Source: Bradyrhizobium acaciae (lineage in GTDB: Bacteria > Pseudomonadota > Alphaproteobacteria > Rhizobiales > Xanthobacteraceae). From it: a stretch of 64,000 nt of DNA. Below the pieces are notes generated by a model that worked only from the letters and a program-made list of their open reading frames with translations, was not told the origin of the DNA and ran no database searches. The translations under genes were made by a program, and so were the position numbers. Below are positions 24,377 to 33,478 of the stretch, piece by piece (the first letter of the stretch is position 1; each line of letters starts with the position of its first letter). Location of the stretch: NCBI RefSeq assembly GCF_020889785.1, contig NZ_JACMYK010000007.1, positions 62,001 through 126,000 on the forward strand, in the 5' to 3' direction.

Positions 24377-25099
24377 TCAACCAGCCGCCTTGATGTCCTC
24401 AGGGGACTCCACGTAGTAGCCGGAGTAACCATCGACGAAGCAAAGGTGATCGTGAACTTCCTTGACGCCAGAGGTGTTCTCGGCGAGCACGATTGCGGCC
24501 TGACGCGCGCGGTCATCGAAGATCAGGCCGTGCAGATGCACGACGCCGTTGCGCACCCAGACCTGGAAGCCGGCCGGCCGCCAGCCGGTGGCGTTGATTT
24601 CGCGCAGAATCCGTTCACGGATGTGGGTATCATCGGCCGTCGGGTCAGGCACTTCGCGAGCCAGCGATGCGACGGCCTGCAGGATGTCTGCCCGGGTGAC
24701 GATTCCGACCATGGTTTTGCCATTCACAACCGGCACCCGCTTCACGTCGTGCTTGTGCATCAAGTGCACAATCACGTCGAGCGGCGTCTGCTCATCGACG
24801 GTGATGGGGTTTGTCGTCATGACGTCTTCGACCCTCCGACCGCGCTCGTGCACGAAATCGGTCGCAGCGCGACCCACGCCGGTGAACAGTTCCAGCCATG
24901 CCGAGCGCTTGTGTCCTGTGCCGATCTCGCGGCGCTCCAGGAAATCTCCCTCGGACACCATGCCCCTGAGCGTGCCGTCCTCGTCCATCACCGGCAGGCC
25001 GCTGAGATGACATCGCAGCATGATGTTGGCCGCATCCAGGATCTTCGTGTGCGGGCTGACGGCAATGATATGTTTGGTCATGATCTGATGCGCGCGCAT
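24377..25099 (-). CDS. CBS-CBS-BON protein 5
   Basis: A 240-residue protein, MRAHQIMTKHIIAVSP, very like copies 2 and 6. CBS repeats are at ~7-60 and ~90-145 (EDVMTTNPITVDEQTPL), the BON domain has VRNGVVHLHGLIFDD, and the tail is FVDGYSGYYVES. ATG 25099 has GGAGGTCC just upstream. The FixK box upstream overlaps the end of the cytochrome gene. The partner gene downstream encodes a small membrane protein. Confidence 0.87.
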   Translation of the reverse strand: MRAHQIMTKHIIAVSPHTKILDAANIMLRCHLSGLPVMDEDGTLRGMVSEGDFLERREIGTGHKRSAWLELFTGVGRAATDFVHERGRRVEDVMTTNPITVDEQTPLDVIVHLMHKHDVKRVPVVNGKTMVGIVTRADILQAVASLAREVPDPTADDTHIRERILREINATGWRPAGFQVWVRNGVVHLHGLIFDDRARQAAIVLAENTSGVKEVHDHLCFVDGYSGYYVESPEDIKAAG

Positions 25100-25151
25100 T
25101 TCGGACCTCCATGTTGATGACGGAACGATAAAGCCTGTGTGTCCTCGCACG

Positions 25152-25165
25152 TTGACCTGGCTCAA
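25152..25165 (-). promoter_or_regulatory. FixK box for CBS-BON 5
   Basis: Plus strand TTGACCTGGCTCAA, centre 59.5 bp from the start at 25099. It overlaps the stop codon of the cytochrome c gene. Confidence 0.75.
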
Positions 25166-25506
25166 CGGTCTGCTTTGCTGCGCTCCAACGATTTCAAGAA
25201 CAGAATGAAGTCGCCCACCTGGTCGGAATCAAAGCTGAACTGGGGCATGGTCGGGTGGCCGGTGACGATACCTTCCGCCAGCGCCTCCTGCAGCATTTCG
25301 ACCGGATAGCGTTCGTGCAATGTCCGGAACGGCGGTGCGATCTTCAGCGGGCTCGCGCTCACCCGGTCGATCGCATGGCAGCGGGCACAGTAAAGCTGCG
25401 CAAGGCGACGACCTTGCTCCTGGTCCGCGGCGGCCGGAGTCAGCGTGGCGCAGAATACGCCGGCAACAAAAGCGAAGCCATAGCCGACAGTATGCCGAAA
25501 CGTCAT
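25162..25506 (-). CDS. Small periplasmic cytochrome c
   Basis: A 114-residue protein with a signal peptide (cleavage near PAAADQ, residue ~28), one CARCH haem site near residue 40 and a methionine in HPTMPQF as likely ligand. It is a short class I cytochrome. It starts 27 bp after the universal stress protein gene in the same direction, so both probably use the FixK box at 26434. It is likely an electron carrier for microaerobic respiration. Confidence 0.85.
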   Translation of the reverse strand: MTFRHTVGYGFAFVAGVFCATLTPAAADQEQGRRLAQLYCARCHAIDRVSASPLKIAPPFRTLHERYPVEMLQEALAEGIVTGHPTMPQFSFDSDQVGDFILFLKSLERSKADR

Positions 25507-25533
25507 GACGATGTGCCTCAGGTCAATCGACGC

Positions 25534-26370
25534 TTAATGCGACATCAGGACCGGAACGGTCATCGCGCGCAGCATGTCGCGCGTCACGCCGCCGAGCAGG
25601 GTTTCCTGCAGCCGGGAGTGCCCGTATCCACCCATCACCAGAAGGTCGATGCTCTCATCCGCCGCGATCGACAGCAGGATAGATTGGACTTCCGACCGGG
25701 ATGCTGGCAGCGACGTGATCTTGGCCGGAAGCCCCGCCTTGGCAAGATAGCGCACCAGATGGTCGGTCGAGCACTCGGCGGGAATTGGATCAGCGCCGGC
25801 GATGGTGATGACCGCGAGGGCATCGGCCGCGCGCAGCAGCGGCATTGCGTCACGCAGGGCACGGGCTGCGAGCCGGCTGCCGTCCCAGCAGATCCCAATG
25901 CGCTTCGCCGAAAATGCGCCGTGGAACGTGTAGGGCATGAAAAGGACGGGGCCACCGGCCTGGAACAGAAGCTCGCGCGGGATCACGTTGTCGTAGCTAT
26001 TGTATTCGCCCAGCGGCTGCACCACCACTGTCAGATCGTGCAGTCGTGCGTTCGCGCAGATGATCTCGCGAGCATCGATGGGGAGCGCACCCACGGCGCG
26101 GGTCGTGTAGGATATCCCTGCATTCCGCGCCTCGATGTCGAAGACCCGCAGTGCCGCATCGGCGCGTTCGAGTGCCTGGGCATGTTCGGCCTCGAACAGC
26201 GAAGCGACCGCCGCGCCCCCTTCAACGACCAACGGCACGCTGGCAGTCTCGTAGCCGATCGCCATTGCGTCCAGATGAGCGCCGGTGCCGAGCGCGAGCG
26301 AGACCGATCCGTCGATCGCAGGACGTGGCGACAGCTCCGTCGGAATGTGGACCAGGATGTTCTTGAACAT
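25534..26370 (-). CDS. Universal stress protein, tandem-domain length
   Basis: A 278-residue protein: MFKNILVHIPTELSPRP opens the first Usp unit, and the second ends with the nucleotide-binding loop GGYGHSRLQETLLGGVTRDML (G-x2-G-x9-G pattern) and VPVLMSH. Tandem Usp proteins bind ATP or AMP and support survival under hypoxia and starvation. The start at 26370 has GGAGAA upstream. It leads an operon with cytochrome c behind a FixK-like box. Confidence 0.88.
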   Translation of the reverse strand: MFKNILVHIPTELSPRPAIDGSVSLALGTGAHLDAMAIGYETASVPLVVEGGAAVASLFEAEHAQALERADAALRVFDIEARNAGISYTTRAVGALPIDAREIICANARLHDLTVVVQPLGEYNSYDNVIPRELLFQAGGPVLFMPYTFHGAFSAKRIGICWDGSRLAARALRDAMPLLRAADALAVITIAGADPIPAECSTDHLVRYLAKAGLPAKITSLPASRSEVQSILLSIAADESIDLLVMGGYGHSRLQETLLGGVTRDMLRAMTVPVLMSH

Positions 26371-26433
26371 GGGCCATTCTCCAAAAGGGTGTAGAAGCAA
26401 GTGCCATCAAAGCACGGGTCGAGGCGAGCCAAT

Positions 26434-26447
26434 TTGATCTGCCTCAT
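26434..26447 (-). promoter_or_regulatory. FixK-like box for usp-cytochrome operon
   Basis: Plus strand TTGATCTGCCTCAT, last base mismatched. Its centre is 70.5 bp from the usp start at 26370. Confidence 0.6.
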
Positions 26448-26466
26448 GCGCGTCCGTGGATTCTGA

Positions 26467-26480
26467 TTGAGCGAGATCAA
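26467..26480 (+). promoter_or_regulatory. FixK box for the phbB operon
   Basis: TTGAGCGAGATCAA, centre 58.5 bp before the ATG at 26532. Confidence 0.72.
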
Positions 26481-26531
26481 TTCATCGAGCGCTCCTTCGC
26501 GCAAATGTTGTGGCCAGTTTGGAGGGCCGGC

Positions 26532-27257
26532 ATGGCGCGCGTTGCATTGGTCACGGGTGGAAGCAGAGGAATTGGCGCAGCGATTGCGCGCGCCCTCGCT
26601 GCTGCCGGATGCCGGGTGGCGGCCAGCTATGCCGGAAATGTGGACGCCGCGTGGTCGTTTCAGGATCAGACCGGAATTCCCGTATTCCAGTGGGATGTCG
26701 CGAACTTTCAGGCCTGTGCAGCCGGCGTTCGCGAGGTGGAGGCGGCGTTGGGCCCGATCGACATCCTGGTCAATAACGCGGGTATCGTGCGCGACGCCAC
26801 ACTGCATCGCATGACGAAGCCGCAATGGGACGCGGTGATCCAAACCGATCTCGATTCGCTATTCAACATGTGTCGGGCCCTTATCGACGGCATGCGGGCG
26901 CGCAAGTTCGGTCGGATCATCAACATCTCGTCGATCAACGGGCAGAAGGGTCAAATCGGCCAGACGAATTATGCAGCCGCGAAGGCCGCCGAGCTCGGCT
27001 TCACTCGCGCGCTCGCGCTTGAAAGCGCGCGATTTGGGATCACGGTGAACGCGATCTGTCCGGGCTATATCAATACCGAGATGCTGTCCGCGGTGCCGGC
27101 AGATGTCATGCAGAACTCCATTCTGCCGCAGATCCCGGTCGGGCGGCTGGGGCAGCCGGAAGAGATTGCCCGTGCCGTGACCTTTCTTGCCGCCGACGAA
27201 GCAGGGTTCATCACCGGGTCGACGCTGTCGATCAATGGCGGCCAGCACATGTGTTGA
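26532..27257 (+). CDS. phbB: Acetoacetyl-CoA reductase (short-chain dehydrogenase)
   Basis: A 241-residue SDR enzyme: the cofactor loop TGGSRGIGAAIA at residues ~8-19, NNAG, the catalytic Ser in NISSINGQKGQ, and YAAAK as the Tyr-x3-Lys pair. SSINGQKGQFGQ-type sequence and the length fit NADPH acetoacetyl-CoA reductase of PHB synthesis. GGAGG lies 7 bp before ATG 26532. It leads the operon with a CBS protein, a baeRF-type protein and phaC. A ketoacyl-ACP reductase role is the alternative, but the phaC link favours PHB. Confidence 0.85.
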   Translation: MARVALVTGGSRGIGAAIARALAAAGCRVAASYAGNVDAAWSFQDQTGIPVFQWDVANFQACAAGVREVEAALGPIDILVNNAGIVRDATLHRMTKPQWDAVIQTDLDSLFNMCRALIDGMRARKFGRIINISSINGQKGQIGQTNYAAAKAAELGFTRALALESARFGITVNAICPGYINTEMLSAVPADVMQNSILPQIPVGRLGQPEEIARAVTFLAADEAGFITGSTLSINGGQHMC

Positions 27258-27266
27258 AGAGGAGCG

Positions 27267-27752
27267 ATGACCATGCTCGCAACCGATGTAATGCGCAGTT
27301 CGTTCGCGACGATCAAACCGACCGCCACTGTGCTCTATGCCGTCGAGCTGCTACTTGAGACCGATCAGCGCGGCCTGCCGGTAATTGATGATGCCGGCGA
27401 CCTCGTCGGCGTGGTTTCGGAGGGCGATTTCCTTCACCGTGACGAGCTCGGCATCAGTCCCCCGTCCGGAAACTGGCTGGAGTCGCTGCTCGGCATTGCG
27501 GAGAATACACCCGAACGCGAACGCATGCGCACGCAGCAGGTCGGCTCGCTCATGAGTGGTTCGCCGATCACCGTTGATGCCGAGGCATCGATCGAGGACG
27601 TTGTCGCGCAGATGGATATCTACAATGTCGCCCAGATTCCGGTGCTCGGCGCCGGAATCGTCGTCGGTATTGTCAGCCGCAGGGAGCTGCTTGCGGCGTT
27701 GGCGTGCCGATTGAGAGAAGCAGAGAAAGAAAGTACCGGAGGTACTTCATGA
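27267..27752 (+). CDS. CBS-domain pair protein in the PHB operon
   Basis: A 161-residue protein made of two CBS repeats (MLATDVMRSSFATIKP; SLMSGSPITVDAEASI). It is a close paralogue of the 13506 protein. It lies nine bases after phbB and overlaps the next gene by 4 bp, so it is made together with PHB enzymes. As a Bateman module it could tie polymer synthesis to adenylate levels; no direct partner evidence exists. Confidence 0.85.
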   Translation: MTMLATDVMRSSFATIKPTATVLYAVELLLETDQRGLPVIDDAGDLVGVVSEGDFLHRDELGISPPSGNWLESLLGIAENTPERERMRTQQVGSLMSGSPITVDAEASIEDVVAQMDIYNVAQIPVLGAGIVVGIVSRRELLAALACRLREAEKESTGGTS

Positions 27753-28138
27753 GCGAGATGACCCTGCAATCACATGCGCACGCCGTCGTCTGGATCGATC
27801 ACCTTGTCGCGAGGGTTTTCGGCATTGGATTGACGGGCGTCAGCATGACAACGGTCCATGCGCATTTGGCGTCGCAGCATCTGCATCACAAGGCGAACAC
27901 GATCGGCGATGGCCGCGTCCAGGCCGACGCTACTTTTCTCGCCAGGGTGGGCGAGGCCGTGAGCCGTTGCAGCGACTTGCTCGTCATCGGTCCAGGTATC
28001 GAGAAGGCCGAACTGACGCAGTATCTCAGGGCGGAGCGGCCCGACCTCAATTTGCATGTTGAGTCGAGCGATCACCCGACCGACGCGGAGATCGTGGCGC
28101 TGGGGCGGAAGCGATTCCACCTCGGAGGCGAGCGATGA
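27749..28138 (+). CDS. baeRF-type / translational-machinery protein
   Basis: A 129-residue protein with HAVVWIDHLVARVFGI at the start and a C-terminal LLVIGPGIEKAELTQYLRAERP strand-helix unit. It resembles the eRF1 domain 3-like proteins annotated as translational machinery proteins. GGAGG precedes ATG 27749. It overlaps both neighbours by 4 bp (ATGA), so it is tightly coupled to the CBS and phaC genes. The function is unknown; a link to ribosome state under dormancy is an inference. Confidence 0.7.
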   Translation: MSEMTLQSHAHAVVWIDHLVARVFGIGLTGVSMTTVHAHLASQHLHHKANTIGDGRVQADATFLARVGEAVSRCSDLLVIGPGIEKAELTQYLRAERPDLNLHVESSDHPTDAEIVALGRKRFHLGGER

Positions 28139-29943
28139 CAGTCCAGGCAGTTCTCGACCAGCCCGCATGTCCTGCCAACGACGATGTGACAGGTGCCGGG
28201 GCACCAGTTCAGCCCGAAAGCGGGCCATTGACGGGTACCGAATCGCTCGACCAACTCGTTCACGCGGCGATGGCTCGATGGACCGGCGGGCTTTCACCGG
28301 CGAGCCTTGCGCTCGCTTTCGCTGATTGGCAACTCCATCTGGCGGCCTCACCCGGTAGACGGCTTCAACTGGGCTTGGGTGCGCTTGCTGATGCGTCGCG
28401 TTTCGCGCGCATGGTGTCGACGCCGCACGCGGCCTGGCAACCCTGGTTCATGGTCAAGCCTCAACCAGGTGACAACCGGTTTGCCGGCCGGGATTGGACG
28501 TTGCCGGCCTTCAACGTCATGGCTCAGGGGTTCCTGCTGGCGGAGCAATGGTGGCATTCGGCGACCAGCGGCCTGCACGGCGTCTCGAAAGCAAATGCAG
28601 CGGTCGTGGATTTCACCATCCGGCAATGCCTCGACGTCGTTGCCCCGTCCAACTTTGCGTTCAGCAATCCCGAGGTGCTGCGCGAGGCCATGGATTCGGG
28701 GGGCGGCAATTTCGTATCGGGCTGGCATAACTGGCTGGAGGATTGCAGGGACCAGTTGACCGCCAAACAACCCGGCCCCGCTCCGTTTGTGGTCGGGAAG
28801 GACGTTGCCGTGACCAAAGGCAAGGTTGTCTACCGGAATGAGCTCATCGAGCTCATCCAGTACGCGCCCGCAACAGCCGACGTTTGCCCCGAGCCGGTGC
28901 TGATCGTGCCGGCGTGGATCATGAAGTATTACATCCTCGATCTCTCGCCGCAGAATTCGCTGGTCCGGTTTCTGGTCGAGCGCGGCTTCACCGTGTTCAT
29001 GATCTCGTGGCGGAATCCAGGGCCGGCTGACCGCGACCTTGGCCTCGAAGATTATCGCAAGCTGGGGATCGACGCCGCGATCGACGCGATCAATCAACTT
29101 GTGCCTGAACGCGCAATCCATGCAGCGGGCTATTGCCTCGGCGGCACCCTGCTCGCGATAGCTGCTGCTCGGCTGCAGAAGGAGCGGCCCGGCTCCCTGC
29201 GCTCGGTGACACTGCTCGCGGCCCAGGTCGATTTCACCGATGCGGGCGAGCTGACGCTCTTCATGAATGAAAGCCAGGTTGCGTTCCTGGAGGATATGAT
29301 GCGGCAGAGCGGCGTGCTCGAGGCGACGCAGATGGCCGGTGCGTTCCAGTTGCTGCGATCGAACGACATGATCTGGTCGCGCCTGGTCCGCGACTATCTC
29401 ATCGGCGAGCGTGCCGCGCCAAGTGACCTGATGTCATGGAACGCGGATGCGACCCGCATGCCCTACAGGATGCATTCGGACTATCTGCGCAAGCTTTTTC
29501 TCAACAACGACCTTGCCGAAGGCCGCTATCTGGCGGACGGGCAGCCGGTGGCACTTTCCGACCTTCGTGTTCCCATGTTTGTGGTGGGTACCGTCCGCGA
29601 TCACGTCGCGCCCTGGCGCTCTGTTCACAAGATTCACTTGCTCACGGATGCCGATATCGCCTTCGTGCTGGCGAGCGGTGGTCACAATGCCGGCATCGTT
29701 GCTCCGCCGTCGGAGGAGGGGCACAGCTACCAATTGTTGGAGAAGAAGGTGGATCAACCCTATGTCGGGCCCGCCGAGTGGCTGCACAAGGCGGTGAGCC
29801 GCGACGGATCCTGGTGGCTTGAGTGGGTTCGTTTCCTCACGGCACGTTCCGGTGAGTGGGTGCCCGCGCAGTCGGCGGTTCACGCGCCCGAGGGGAGATC
29901 GCCGCTTGGGGACGCGCCGGGACAATATGTCCTCCAGCATTGA
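28135..29943 (+). CDS. phaC: Class I poly-beta-hydroxybutyrate synthase
   Basis: A 602-residue alpha/beta-hydrolase-fold polymerase. The lipase-like box GYCLGG (active Cys in AAGYCLGGTLL) is near residue 333, the catalytic Asp is in GTVRDHVAPW and the His in SGGHNAGIV. The N-terminal ~100 residues are the usual PhaC domain. It polymerises hydroxybutyryl-CoA and thereby oxidises reducing power when respiration is limited. It is the last gene of the FixK-controlled operon; a phasin gene lies 20 kb away at 49729. Confidence 0.92.
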   Translation: MTVQAVLDQPACPANDDVTGAGAPVQPESGPLTGTESLDQLVHAAMARWTGGLSPASLALAFADWQLHLAASPGRRLQLGLGALADASRFARMVSTPHAAWQPWFMVKPQPGDNRFAGRDWTLPAFNVMAQGFLLAEQWWHSATSGLHGVSKANAAVVDFTIRQCLDVVAPSNFAFSNPEVLREAMDSGGGNFVSGWHNWLEDCRDQLTAKQPGPAPFVVGKDVAVTKGKVVYRNELIELIQYAPATADVCPEPVLIVPAWIMKYYILDLSPQNSLVRFLVERGFTVFMISWRNPGPADRDLGLEDYRKLGIDAAIDAINQLVPERAIHAAGYCLGGTLLAIAAARLQKERPGSLRSVTLLAAQVDFTDAGELTLFMNESQVAFLEDMMRQSGVLEATQMAGAFQLLRSNDMIWSRLVRDYLIGERAAPSDLMSWNADATRMPYRMHSDYLRKLFLNNDLAEGRYLADGQPVALSDLRVPMFVVGTVRDHVAPWRSVHKIHLLTDADIAFVLASGGHNAGIVAPPSEEGHSYQLLEKKVDQPYVGPAEWLHKAVSRDGSWWLEWVRFLTARSGEWVPAQSAVHAPEGRSPLGDAPGQYVLQH

Positions 29944-29956
29944 ACGTTGCGCCGGC

Positions 29957-29970
29957 TTGATCTGTCGCAA
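29957..29970 (+). promoter_or_regulatory. FixK box for small membrane gene at 30032
   Basis: TTGATCTGTCGCAA, centre 68.5 bp before the ATG. Confidence 0.72.
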
Positions 29971-30031
29971 ATCATCTCCGCCGCGAGCCGCTACGATGAA
30001 AAACGGTGCACCAGGTTGCAGCGAGGAAGCC

Positions 30032-30199
30032 ATGAGTCTGATCCTTCGCGTTTTCTTCATACTGGCGGGATCCATCACCGCGTTGTTCGTCGCGCGCGAT
30101 TCTCTGAACTTTGACGTCATGCAAATGTTCGTGGCGATCCTGCTGGTGATCGCGCTCCTGTTGGCCGGAAGTATCTGGAGCTTGTGGCGGCAAACGTGA
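30032..30199 (+). CDS. Small two-span membrane protein
   Basis: 55 residues with two hydrophobic stretches (MSLILRVFFILAGSITALFV and FVAILLVIALLLAGSIW). GAGGAAG precedes ATG 30032, which is chosen over a longer frame that would cross the FixK box. A dedicated box makes it a real member of the regulon. No family recognised. Confidence 0.6.
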   Translation: MSLILRVFFILAGSITALFVARDSLNFDVMQMFVAILLVIALLLAGSIWSLWRQT

Positions 30200-30499
30200 C
30201 TGCTCGAGTTCGGTCGATGGCCGTCCGTCTTGGTGGCGCTGGTATCAGCGCTATCCACCCATGATACTTGCAATCGCACTTGACGTACGCGCTGGATCGG
30301 TGATGCAGCAGAGCTTGAAACGTCGGAGCGCGCGGCGTGCAGATGCTGGTCTGCCGCTTGATTAAATCGGCGTAGATCGTGTCGGTCCAATTCGGAATGA
30401 CATCGGCACGAACCAATCCACCAGCCGAGGGCCGGCTGTTCGGGACGGCCTTCGGAAAGCAGATGGCGGACGTCGTCGACGCGTCCGAAATGGAAACGT
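30200..30499. other. Gene-free interval
   Basis: About 300 bases without a credible frame, box or hairpin. Two TTGA half-sites (near 30279 and 30358) lack partner halves. Confidence 0.5.
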
Positions 30500-30754
30500 C
30501 TATCGTCTTTCGATCTCGGTAGAACCCTTGGTGATGTTCATGAACATCAGGGCTATTGCAGATGCAGCAGCAACAAACGCCGCGGTCCATCTGAGGGTGG
30601 AGACGGCAAAGGCGGCGTCAAGCCGCCAGCTTGTGGGTGCCGGCTCGGTCGAGGCAAGCGGTACCAGGTCAGGAAAGTACCAATTGCAGAACAGAGCGAG
30701 CGCGACCGCGAGGATCGCACTACCGACAAAGACGAAGGTTAATCGCCGTTTCAT
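30500..30754 (-). CDS. Small two-span membrane protein
   Basis: 84 residues: a first span at ~8-26 (FVFVGSAILAVALALFCNW) and a second at ~55-73. AGGAGG lies just before the ATG, which makes this a confident start. No FixK box is seen directly upstream; transcription may continue from the kinase-like gene above it, 54 bp away. No family recognised. Confidence 0.55.
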   Translation of the reverse strand: MKRRLTFVFVGSAILAVALALFCNWYFPDLVPLASTEPAPTSWRLDAAFAVSTLRWTAAFVAAASAIALMFMNITKGSTEIERR

Positions 30755-30808
30755 GGAACTCCTCCTGTCAATGGGAGAATGTTGCCAGACCTGACGACAT
30801 CGACCAAT

Positions 30809-32365
30809 TCAGGAGTTTCCCTTAGGCGATGTGCCGCTCGCCCGTTCAAGCGTGGTAGAGGACGTACCGGAAGCGTCTACAATATCCCAATCGATCATTC
30901 CGGTTTCAATGTCATCTTGGATCAGGACTACATCGGACGTCGCGTCCGACGCGTCGTTTTGCCGCGATGCCACGCGGTGCAGCCGTGTGGCGCGCCCGGC
31001 GGTCAGGAAAATGCCGCGAAAGTCAACTTTTGCGTCGCGAGCAACGGCTTCCGCGGCACCACGCTCCCCCGGCTTCAGGAAGGCCGCATCGAGTATTACC
31101 GAAACTCCCTGGCCTAATGTGAGCACGGCACGATCGAGCATGGCCTGGTAGACGCCGTCTGACGCTTCGGGAGTGTAGGTCTCCGGCGGTAACGTGGCGT
31201 GCTCGGCGACGTGATAGAGCTGCTTGCGAATGACATCTGATCGCAGAACGAGGGCGCCCGGGGGCGGCGCGATCAGATGCGCCATATCGCGCGCCAGCAC
31301 ACTCTTGCCGGTACCGGACTTCCCGCCAACTGCAATTAGGCGGGGCGGCCCCGGTTCAATGAGCCGGCGTGCAAGCTCGAAATAGCGCTTCGCGTGGGCG
31401 GTGATCGCGTGATCGAGCTGGTGTTGCCGTGCCTTGGTGAAGAGCACATTGGCCCGGATCGCTGCGCGCATTGATAGGAACAGTGGCAGCAAAGACAACG
31501 CCCCCGATTGCGCATCCCAGGCGGTCTGCATGTAGCTATTGAACAGCCTGTTGGCCACGGTCTCCCGTCTGAAGTATAGAAGGTCCATCAGTGGAAACGC
31601 GAGGTCGTAGAGGACGTCGGTCGTCGCGATATCGGGGTCGAACTCGATCGCATCGAACAGAACGGGCTCGCCGTCGAGCAGCACGATGTTGCCGAGATGC
31701 GCGTCGCCGTGACAATGCCGGAGCTGCCCGGCTCCGACGCGGAGGCGCAGGAGCTCGAGATTTCGGGCAAGCGATCGATGGCTCAACTCGTGCAGTTCAT
31801 CGATCTTCCTGCAGGAAAGAGTTGATTCGGCGCGAAATTGCTCGGTGTTGCGATCGATGATGATCGGGAGTGACGGAAGCCAGTGCGCCCCATCCCCGAT
31901 CAGTTCTCGATGTGATTCGAGCAGGATGGCGGCCAGTCTCTCGCCGAGCTCCGGCGGGATTGCATCCTGCTCGGCGAGATGATCGAGCGTCTTGCTTTCG
32001 TCGAAGCGGGCCATTTCGACGGCCCATTCGACGACCGGTCCAGTTCCGCCGATCGCAAGCCCATCACGCCCGCGCGTGATCGGAACCACTCTGCGATAGA
32101 TCGAAGGGGCGTGGCGCTTGTTGACGGTAATCTCATCCTCGCAAGCGCGCCGCCGCTTCTCCAATGTCGAGAAGTCGAGATAGGGCAGCTTGACCGCTCG
32201 CTTGATCTTCAGGACGCGCGAAGGTTCGAGAAAGACAATCGAACAATGGGTGTCGATCCGCTTCACCGGTGCGTTCGGCTGGCCAGATCCGCCCAGGAAG
32301 GACAATACGGCGGCCTGGTCGGTTTCGCCTGTGACAGCCTCGGTTGATGATGCCGGCGTCATCAT
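30809..32365 (-). CDS. Bifunctional APH-like / P-loop protein
   Basis: A 518-residue protein. The N-terminal ~330 residues look like an aminoglycoside-phosphotransferase-type kinase, with the catalytic loop HCHGDAHLGNIVL and the metal-binding FDAIEFDP. The C-terminal ~170 residues contain a Walker A motif GGKSGTGKS at about residue 350 and look like a small kinase of the AAA/adenylylate type. The fusion is known as a family but its substrate is not. Its start overlaps the stop of the alcohol dehydrogenase gene by 4 bp, so both use the FixK box at 33403. Confidence 0.82.
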   Translation of the reverse strand: MMTPASSTEAVTGETDQAAVLSFLGGSGQPNAPVKRIDTHCSIVFLEPSRVLKIKRAVKLPYLDFSTLEKRRRACEDEITVNKRHAPSIYRRVVPITRGRDGLAIGGTGPVVEWAVEMARFDESKTLDHLAEQDAIPPELGERLAAILLESHRELIGDGAHWLPSLPIIIDRNTEQFRAESTLSCRKIDELHELSHRSLARNLELLRLRVGAGQLRHCHGDAHLGNIVLLDGEPVLFDAIEFDPDIATTDVLYDLAFPLMDLLYFRRETVANRLFNSYMQTAWDAQSGALSLLPLFLSMRAAIRANVLFTKARQHQLDHAITAHAKRYFELARRLIEPGPPRLIAVGGKSGTGKSVLARDMAHLIAPPPGALVLRSDVIRKQLYHVAEHATLPPETYTPEASDGVYQAMLDRAVLTLGQGVSVILDAAFLKPGERGAAEAVARDAKVDFRGIFLTAGRATRLHRVASRQNDASDATSDVVLIQDDIETGMIDWDIVDASGTSSTTLERASGTSPKGNS

Positions 32366-33345
32366 GGCTTCAAGACGGCTGCGCCGACGAGCTTGCCATC
32401 CCGCAAGCGCGCAAGCGCTTCATTCGCCTGGTCCAAGGGGAAAACGGTGACGTGCGTCCGGATTCTAGCCCTTGCCGCTGTCTTGAGAAAGTCGACGCCA
32501 TCCTGTCGCGTCAAGTTGGCAACGGAAACGATCTGCCGTTCACCCCAAAGGATGTCATAGGGAAAGCTCGGTATGTCCGACATGTGAATGCCGGCACAGA
32601 CCACGCGTCCGCCTTTGCGCAGCGCACGCAGCGCAAGCGGGACAAGCGGTCCGGTCGGCGCATAGATGATCGCGGCATCAAGCTCGGCCGGCGGCCGATC
32701 TTCTGAAGCACCCGCCCAGCAGGCGCCAAGCGACAATGCCAGGCGCTGGGCGTCGGTGTCGCCCGCGCGGGTGAAAGCGTACACATCGCGCCCTTGCCAG
32801 CGGGCCACTTGCGCGACGATATGTCCAGCCGCGCCAAAACCGTAGATGCCGAGCTTATGACCGTTGCCAGCCATTACCAGGGAGCGCCAGCCGATCAAGC
32901 CGGCGCACAGCAGCGGTGCCAGCTCCGCGTCCTTGCCGTCTTCACCGAGCGGAAAGCAGTAACGCGCGTCTGCCACCAGGTGGGTGGCAAAGCCGCCGTC
33001 TCGCGTGTAGCCGGTGAACAGGGGGGCGTCGCAGAGGTTTTCCTTGCCCTCTTGGCAGTAGGGGCAATGCCCGCAAGTCGATCCAAGCCAGGGAACGCCG
33101 ACGCGTGTGCCGAGATGCGCGTGGTCGACGCCGTCGCCAATCGCGTCGATACGGCCAACCACCTCATGGCCGGGAACGATCGGATAGGCGATGTCTGGCA
33201 GCTCTCCGTCGACGACATGCAGATCGGTGCGGCAAACGCCGCACGCATTGATCTTGACGCGCACTTCGCCCGGGCCAGGAATCGGATCGGGCCGCTCGGT
33301 AAATTGCAGCCGCGCGCCGCGCGCGGGCAGGATCATGGCGTGCAT
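32362..33345 (-). CDS. Zinc-dependent alcohol dehydrogenase
   Basis: A 327-residue MDR enzyme. Catalytic zinc ligands are in CGVCRTDLH and GHEVVGRI, structural zinc cysteines in CGHCPYCQEGKENLC, and the cofactor loop is YGFGAAGHIV. It is closest in outline to the AdhA-type group. It could regenerate NAD(P)+ by reducing aldehydes under low oxygen. It shares a FixK box with the divergent hsp20 gene. Confidence 0.88.
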   Translation of the reverse strand: MHAMILPARGARLQFTERPDPIPGPGEVRVKINACGVCRTDLHVVDGELPDIAYPIVPGHEVVGRIDAIGDGVDHAHLGTRVGVPWLGSTCGHCPYCQEGKENLCDAPLFTGYTRDGGFATHLVADARYCFPLGEDGKDAELAPLLCAGLIGWRSLVMAGNGHKLGIYGFGAAGHIVAQVARWQGRDVYAFTRAGDTDAQRLALSLGACWAGASEDRPPAELDAAIIYAPTGPLVPLALRALRKGGRVVCAGIHMSDIPSFPYDILWGERQIVSVANLTRQDGVDFLKTAARARIRTHVTVFPLDQANEALARLRDGKLVGAAVLKP

Positions 33346-33402
33346 GACAGAACTCGCTTGGGTCGGTGTCCGCTCCTTTGATCACATGACATTGGCGCGG
33401 TT

Positions 33403-33416
33403 TTGATCCTGGTCAA
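33403..33416. promoter_or_regulatory. Shared FixK box (alcohol dehydrogenase and hsp20)
   Basis: TTGATCCTGGTCAA. Its centre is 64.5 bp from the start at 33345 and 69.5 bp from the start at 33479. Confidence 0.78.
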
Positions 33417-33478
33417 CGGCGGTGTGGCCGTTCCTGACTAGCTTTGCTTCGCAAGCGACATTCAAACAGGAGGTACTG

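Noticed and set aside
25513-25526. Possible FixK box before the 25506 cytochrome gene
   Set aside because: The reverse strand reads TTGACCTGAGGCAC with a mismatch and lies 7 bp from the start codon, too close to act as an activator site.
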